This document shows, one piece after another, positions 4,723 to 6,241 of a DNA stretch of 6,241 nt. The notes below the pieces were generated by a model. The model saw only the letters and a list, made by a program, of their open reading frames with translations. It did not search any database and had not been told where the DNA came from. The position numbers and the translations under genes are program-made. The DNA is from Candidatus Bathyarchaeum sp. (GTDB taxonomy: Archaea; Thermoproteota; Bathyarchaeia; Bathyarchaeales; Bathyarchaeaceae): the NCBI GenBank assembly GCA_003096255.1, contig PIXS01000154.1:1-6241 (forward strand), read 5' to 3'. Each line of letters starts with the position of its first letter. Within the stretch, counting starts at the first letter, position 1.

Positions 4723-6241
4723 ATGAAACACATCATAAATCCAGTAACAATTACTTTTTTGACTTTAGTTTTGGTTAGCGGTTTGGTCTTATCTGGTGCC
4801 ATCACAGTTTCTGGAGAAACACCAGGAATAATAGTCATAATCGGTTCAGATACTACTTGGACAAAATCTGACAGTCCACATACGCTTAGTGGACCTGTGC
4901 TTGTTAGTCAAGGAGTAGCTTTGACGGTTGAAGCAGGTGCTACAGTTGATCTTAATGGTTATGAGATGCGTGTTAATGGAACTTTGCGGGCAATAGGTAC
5001 AAGTGTGAATCGTATTGTCTTTGAGAATGGGAAAATTACGTTTACCGAATATAGTAATGCTTGGGACGAGGAAACAGGAACCGGTTCTATTATTCAATTT
5101 GCTGTTCTCGAAGCTGTTGAAATAGTCAACAGTGTGCCCGTAAGCATAAACGAGAATCCCGTAAGCGACGACAACGTTTGGTCAAAGGAAGAAAGTCCAA
5201 TCGAGTTCACTGGAGCTGTAGTGGTTGGTGAAGGGGAAGTTTTGACTATTGAGGCTGGAGTTACTGTTGAGATGCAGGGCTATGATTTGATTGTGGAAGG
5301 AACCTTGCGTGTGCTAGGCAGTAGCTCTGACAAAGTATATTTCAAAAGTGAACCCTATAATGTTCCAGCAATCATTTTTATCCAAACGAGTAACGGATGG
5401 AACGAGCAAACTGGCTCTGGTTGTATGATTGATAATGCTGATATTTCAAATGTAAACCTCATTAGCAACTGTTCATTAAAAGTAACCAACAGCAAAACAT
5501 CAACAATCTCGGTTGGCGGCTCATCAATACTTACTGGAAACAAATTGGGGTCATTATTAATCACTGGAGGTTCACCTGCAATTTCAGGTAACGTGATAGG
5601 TTCAATTTCAGACTGCCTTGGAACGCCTGAAATATCAAACAACACTATTGATCGGATTGGTGGCTTTGGCGGCTCACCAGTAATATCAGAAAATACTATC
5701 ACGCAGATAGGCACAATTAGGGTAAGCCCAAACGTAAGAGATTTCGATTATTTTAAGACAGACTCGCCAACAATCACAAACAACATAATTAAAGATTGGA
5801 TATGTCTTAAAGCAACTGGACATGCAACAGTTTCTTACAACACGATTACAGGGCACGATTACACGTTTCAGTACGAGAAGGGAAGTGGATATTTTACTTG
5901 GTGGCAGACTGAAACTGCTACAACTTCCGGGATTATTCTTGAAGGCAGTTGTCACGTTTTCGCAAACACAATCGAAAATTGTTACATAGGAATACGGGGT
6001 GGGAAAATAATTGAAAGAAACCTTCTAATGAACAATCGATATGGAGTGGAGGTTTGTTCAGACACAACAATCAAAAACAACACTTTCACAAACAACAATG
6101 AAACAATATCAATAGTAAAAAACCCCTCTTCTGTTACAATCAACTACAACAATTTCGAAAGTGCTACTCAAGACATTATCTGGTTATACGGGATGTCAAA
6201 TAGTATTGATGCAACTAATAACTGGTGGGGAACAACAGACC
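4723..6241 (+). CDS. Paralog C: secreted right-handed beta-helix surface protein, 3' end outside the window
   Basis: The frame is open for 506 codons from ATG 4723 to the window edge, with no stop. Layout: signal peptide about 1-31 (hydrophobic 8-29, likely cleavage after VSG), mature start ETPGIIVIIGSD, two beta modules (46-129 and 153-241), then an asparagine ladder with exact 17-residue steps (N256, 273, 290, 307, 324) continuing at N354, 373, 415, 433, 453, 477 and 500. An aromatic-rich loop lies at 380-394 (YTFQY, then YFTWW). NWWGT is at 500-504, two residues before the window ends. By comparison with A about 70 residues are missing, expected to hold the FTPFL segment and an IPEF-type anchor; that part is prediction. 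C is much closer to A than to B: module number, ladder spacing and linker agree, and DNA stretches of 17-31 bases are identical. It is the third gene of the operon; function unknown, probably surface-located like its neighbours. Confidence 0.83.
   Translation, partial: MKHIINPVTITFLTLVLVSGLVLSGAITVSGETPGIIVIIGSDTTWTKSDSPHTLSGPVLVSQGVALTVEAGATVDLNGYEMRVNGTLRAIGTSVNRIVFENGKITFTEYSNAWDEETGTGSIIQFAVLEAVEIVNSVPVSINENPVSDDNVWSKEESPIEFTGAVVVGEGEVLTIEAGVTVEMQGYDLIVEGTLRVLGSSSDKVYFKSEPYNVPAIIFIQTSNGWNEQTGSGCMIDNADISNVNLISNCSLKVTNSKTSTISVGGSSILTGNKLGSLLITGGSPAISGNVIGSISDCLGTPEISNNTIDRIGGFGGSPVISENTITQIGTIRVSPNVRDFDYFKTDSPTITNNIIKDWICLKATGHATVSYNTITGHDYTFQYEKGSGYFTWWQTETATTSGIILEGSCHVFANTIENCYIGIRGGKIIERNLLMNNRYGVEVCSDTTIKNNTFTNNNETISIVKNPSSVTINYNNFESATQDIIWLYGMSNSIDATNNWWGTTD
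4858..5445 (+). repeat. Two tandem beta modules within paralog C
   Basis: Residues 46-129 and 153-241 carry the same motif order as the doublet in A, again with first tryptophans 107 residues apart. The linker NENPVSDDNVW is nearly identical to that of A, including exact DNA matches of 17 bases (1717-1733 to 5143-5159) and 20 bases (1757-1776 to 5183-5202), so the doublet predates the A/C split. Confidence 0.75.
6204..6234 (+). repeat. Copy in paralog C of the 31-bp NWWGT-coding match
   Basis: Identical to 2784-2814 in paralog A. It lies at the window edge, so whether the identity resumes in the C-terminal anchor region cannot be seen. Confidence 0.8.

Noticed and set aside
5355..5955. Minus-strand open frames of 119 and 89 codons opposite paralog C
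   Set aside because: They lie opposite the continuous solenoid coding frame of paralog C; their products are reverse-frame shadows of the repeats with no start signals or recognisable domains.
1312..6241. Annotation of the paralogs as NosD copper-loading proteins or as pectate lyases
   Set aside because: The resemblance is to the shared beta-helix repeat only. No nos genes are nearby and no lyase-type catalytic or calcium-binding residue set could be identified.
1312..6241. Repeated segments as a mobile element or CRISPR array
   Set aside because: Repeats are in-frame coding modules of paralogs. There are no short regularly spaced direct repeats with unique spacers, no transposase and no terminal inverted repeats.

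Overview
The window reads as archaeal DNA, most plausibly from a Bathyarchaeia-like (TACK) lineage. This is an inference from several signs: an archaeal-style MoaE, a BRE/TATA-type promoter, Shine-Dalgarno-led overlapping genes, and secreted proteins ending in an IPEF-type C-terminal sorting signal (PEF motif, membrane helix, basic tail). All supported genes are on the + strand. No tRNA, rRNA, CRISPR array or transposase is visible, and no gene-free stretch exceeds 140 bases.

Left part (1-1171): the 3' portion of a class II fructose-1,6-bisphosphatase gene (glpX family, start outside the window). It is followed after a 41-base gap by moaE, the catalytic subunit of molybdopterin synthase. These are housekeeping central-carbon and cofactor genes with no known functional link.

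Middle (1172-1311): a 140-base intergenic region with a 10-bp-stem hairpin just after moaE, a BRE/TATA promoter near 1250-1266, and three copies of an inverted-repeat motif GGTCAA-N5/6-TTGA at 1189, 1234 and 1289. The copies lie upstream of the promoter, directly against it, and just downstream of the predicted start of transcription. This looks like an operator set for the downstream operon.

Right part (1312-6241): three tandem paralogous genes, here called A, B and C, with a 4-base ATGA overlap (A/B) and a 4-base gap (B/C). C is not closed within the window. Each encodes a secreted right-handed beta-helix (PbH1/NosD-like) protein of about 560-575 residues. The order is signal peptide, conserved E-[AT]-P-G-[VI]-I-V start of the mature chain, one (B) or two (A and C) copies of a ~107-residue beta module, an asparagine-ladder solenoid, and a conserved NWWGT capping segment. 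A and B then end in an IPEF-type membrane anchor. C is cut by the window edge two residues after NWWGT. The solenoid starts with unusually short 16-18-residue rungs, strictly 17 over much of A and C, and later changes to rungs of about 20-24. Each paralog has its own aromatic-rich loop interrupting the ladder. The simplest reading is a co-regulated set of cell-surface solenoids, perhaps adhesins, glycan binders or envelope components. No catalytic site is recognisable and the function is not known.
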